Assembly: GCA_001797935.1 (NCBI GenBank)
Contig: MGQT01000002.1
Location: 7,007 to 22,906 of the forward strand
Direction of reading: 5' to 3'
Length of the DNA: 15,900 nt
From: Deltaproteobacteria bacterium RBG_16_54_18
GTDB lineage: Bacteria; Desulfobacterota; B13-G15; RBG-16-54-18
The notes beneath the pieces are model-generated. The model searched no databases. It saw nothing but the letters and a program-made list of their open reading frames with translations, and was not told where the DNA came from. The position numbers were made by a program, and so were the translations under genes. Below, piece after piece: positions 14,712 to 15,900 of the stretch; the stretch's first letter is position 1; each line of letters starts with the position of its first letter.

Positions 14712-14864
14712 TTAAGGGTGTAACGAATCTTGAGAGGCAAGCGACTGCACCTTCCATGCACCGAGTGTTGTCGCCGACCTGCTCAGATCCCCCAAATACT
14801 GCCTTCCCGCGAACGCATCCAAAAACCTCACTTCTTGAAGGCTTGAGCAATATGGCGAGCGCAT
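14712..14864 (-). CDS. Small hypothetical ORF in the 14692-15124 gap (doubtful)
   Basis: A 50-residue reading frame starts at ATG 14864 with an AAGGGAG-like ribosome site about 8 nt upstream, and ends at 14712. The peptide contains LQEVRFLDAFAGRQYLGDLS. I recognise no family, and no promoter with good spacing is visible. It could be a small gene, a remnant of a decayed gene, or chance. Apart from this, the first 230 nt of the gap hold nothing I can identify. Confidence 0.15.
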   Translation of the reverse strand: MRSPYCSSLQEVRFLDAFAGRQYLGDLSRSATTLGAWKVQSLASQDSLHP

Positions 14865-14922
14865 AAACACACTCCCTTCTCTCGGTAAACGTGGAGGCTA
14901 CATCGACAAAAAAGCGGAAATA

Positions 14923-14973
14923 TGTCCATACTATTGACAAAAATTGTCACTTAAGCTGTCCGAAAGTTGTCCC
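14923..14973 (+). promoter_or_regulatory. Array of TGTC motifs upstream of the sigma54 promoter (candidate activator sites)
   Basis: TGTC occurs at 14923, 14945, 14957 and 14968, with spacings of 22, 12 and 11 bp, so close to one helical face. An inverted copy at 14936 pairs with that at 14945 to form the perfect dyad TGACAA-AAA-TTGTCA (14935-14949). The dyad centre is about 100 bp before the predicted start near 15044, a usual distance for a sigma54 enhancer-binding protein. Confidence 0.45.
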
Positions 14974-15017
14974 TCATTAAAAAAGCTTGAAAATCCAAAT
15001 AGTTATAAGGCAAGCCA

Positions 15018-15033
15018 TGGCATATTTTTTGCT
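15018..15033 (+). promoter_or_regulatory. Sigma54 (RpoN) -24/-12 promoter
   Basis: TGGCATATTTTTTGCT has the invariant GG (15019-15020) and GC (15031-15032) separated by exactly 10 bp and matches the consensus TGGCAY-N-TTGCW. Transcription would start near 15044, about 80 nt before the ATG of the lytic transglycosylase. The untranslated region contains a TTACGTAA palindrome (15072-15079) of unknown meaning. Confidence 0.65.
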
Positions 15034-15124
15034 AAATAATCAAGTGGCAGCCTCAATGGTATGGACTGATGTTACGTAATAAGAACGTCGTGGTGCATCA
15101 AGGCGTCGGGGAGAGCAGTAAGAA

Positions 15125-15900
15125 ATGTCGTTTCATGCCATGAAAAAAAGAGTTTTATTGGCGATCATTATTTTTATGGTCCCCAGCCTTATTTTTTTTG
15201 TCACGGGGTACGTATTTTATAAACCACCTAAAGCCAAGCCGCTCTCCGATTCACTCAAAATGCCTATCGAGAGGATTTCTCCTGATTCCATGCCCATTAC
15301 CGATAGTAATGATAAGGCACAAAAAGGAAGTGCTTCGCTCTCAAGCGCCGCATCATTGCTCCCGCCCGTACACAGGATATCAGGGGAGGTGCAGGTAGCA
15401 ACGAGATATGCAGGACTGTTGGTGCAAATGGACTCCATGCTGACCCAGAAAAAAAATTCGCAGGCTTCGGCCGCAGGTACCGACCGCGTACGAAGATCAA
15501 CGGATCGCGATAATTCGAGCGACATGGAAAATGACGAAACGCTGAAGAGCCCCCGTCTTGACGAGACGATACTGGCGCGCATGACGACGGTCAAGGACGT
15601 ACTTGAATATGCGTCCTCCCAAGTAGGGGTAACAACGGATCTGCTGGCCGCCGTGGCCTGGGCTGAGAGTAAGATGCTACCATATGCCATTAACGTGGAG
15701 GGGAAGGCATACTACTTTACCTCGAAAAAACAAGCGATAGCAGCTCTCAACGATAAAGATATCAACGCAAAGGACGTCGACATCGGTCTTTTCCAAATAA
15801 ACTACCGTCACTGGGGAAAACCCCTCGGAATAAAGAAAGAGGATCTCCTGGACGTGAAGGTATGTTCTCTCATCGGCGCAATGATACTCAAATACAACCT
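15125..15900 (+). CDS. Membrane-anchored lytic transglycosylase (SLT/VirB1-like), cut off by window end
   Basis: The frame from ATG 15125 stays open to the window end: 258 residues, C-terminus missing. An alternative ATG at 15140 lacks a ribosome site; a GGGAG at 15110-15114 favours 15125. Residues about 7-33 are a basic start plus a membrane segment, so the protein is anchored or exported. A Ser/Asp-rich linker (about 38-155) follows. The catalytic domain begins near 170: LLAAVAWAESKM contains the expected catalytic glutamate, and DIGLFQINYRHWG is the classical GLMQIN-type motif, followed by LLDVKVCSLIGAMILKYN. It would cut peptidoglycan strands, often to let a pilus, secretion or conjugation machine through. 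The gene is less GC-rich than those upstream and is under its own sigma54 promoter. Confidence 0.8.
   Translation, partial: MSFHAMKKRVLLAIIIFMVPSLIFFVTGYVFYKPPKAKPLSDSLKMPIERISPDSMPITDSNDKAQKGSASLSSAASLLPPVHRISGEVQVATRYAGLLVQMDSMLTQKKNSQASAAGTDRVRRSTDRDNSSDMENDETLKSPRLDETILARMTTVKDVLEYASSQVGVTTDLLAAVAWAESKMLPYAINVEGKAYYFTSKKQAIAALNDKDINAKDVDIGLFQINYRHWGKPLGIKKEDLLDVKVCSLIGAMILKYN

Noticed and set aside
14831..14840. CTTC-TT-GAAG hairpin as terminator of the LAB_N transcript
   Set aside because: The stem is only 4 bp with a 2-nt loop and no following T-run.
14650..14940. 96-residue minus-strand frame
   Set aside because: It runs into the 3' end of the LAB_N gene in antisense, has no recognisable motif, and the alternative frame at 14712-14864 has a better ribosome site.
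1..15900. CRISPR arrays, tRNA, rRNA or insertion sequences
   Set aside because: I saw no regularly spaced repeats, cloverleaf-like segments, transposase motifs or terminal inverted repeats with target duplications.

Overview
The window comes from a Gram-negative bacterium with about 57% GC in most genes. An N-terminal lipid-A-disaccharide-synthase (LAB_N) protein, a TonB-like protein, two predicted exported solute-binding proteins and an FtsB-like protein all point to an outer membrane and a divisome. The gene families and the radical SAM protein would suit an anaerobic Desulfobacterota/Deltaproteobacteria-like organism, but I cannot fix the taxonomy from sequence alone.

Left part (1-4897): a truncated HD-domain nucleotidase on the minus strand is divergent from a tight three-gene operon (747-4050). 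The operon reads NAD-dependent epimerase (CerR-like), serine palmitoyltransferase (Spt) and a BcerS/YghO-type GNAT-fold acyltransferase. These are the three core activities described for bacterial ceramide synthesis in Caulobacter. Converging on it, and overlapping its end by 125 nt, is a PAP2/Aur1-like membrane phosphotransferase with its own sigma70-type promoter. It is a candidate for adding or processing a phospho-headgroup on the ceramide. This four-gene sphingolipid locus is the most interesting part of the window.

Middle (4926-14236): a family 5 solute-binding protein is followed by a near-consensus sigma70 promoter and a run of eight close or overlapping plus-strand genes. They are a TonB-like protein, an FtsB/DivIC-like protein, a radical SAM protein, a YbgC/FadM-type thioesterase, a second family 5 solute-binding lipoprotein, a lipoprotein joining a GHL10-type glycosidase to a SurA/parvulin-like tail, a DppB-like permease and a HAD hydrolase. 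The order suggests an envelope-maintenance or uptake operon, perhaps for peptides or cell-wall fragments. The partner permease (DppC) and the ATPases are not here. A small membrane LAB_N protein follows at 14347.

Right end (14692-15900): composition turns more AT-rich. A 433-nt gap carries helically spaced TGTC motifs and a textbook sigma54 (-24/-12) promoter. Behind it starts a membrane-anchored lytic transglycosylase that runs off the window. This looks like the head of a separately regulated, possibly accessory, envelope-spanning system.
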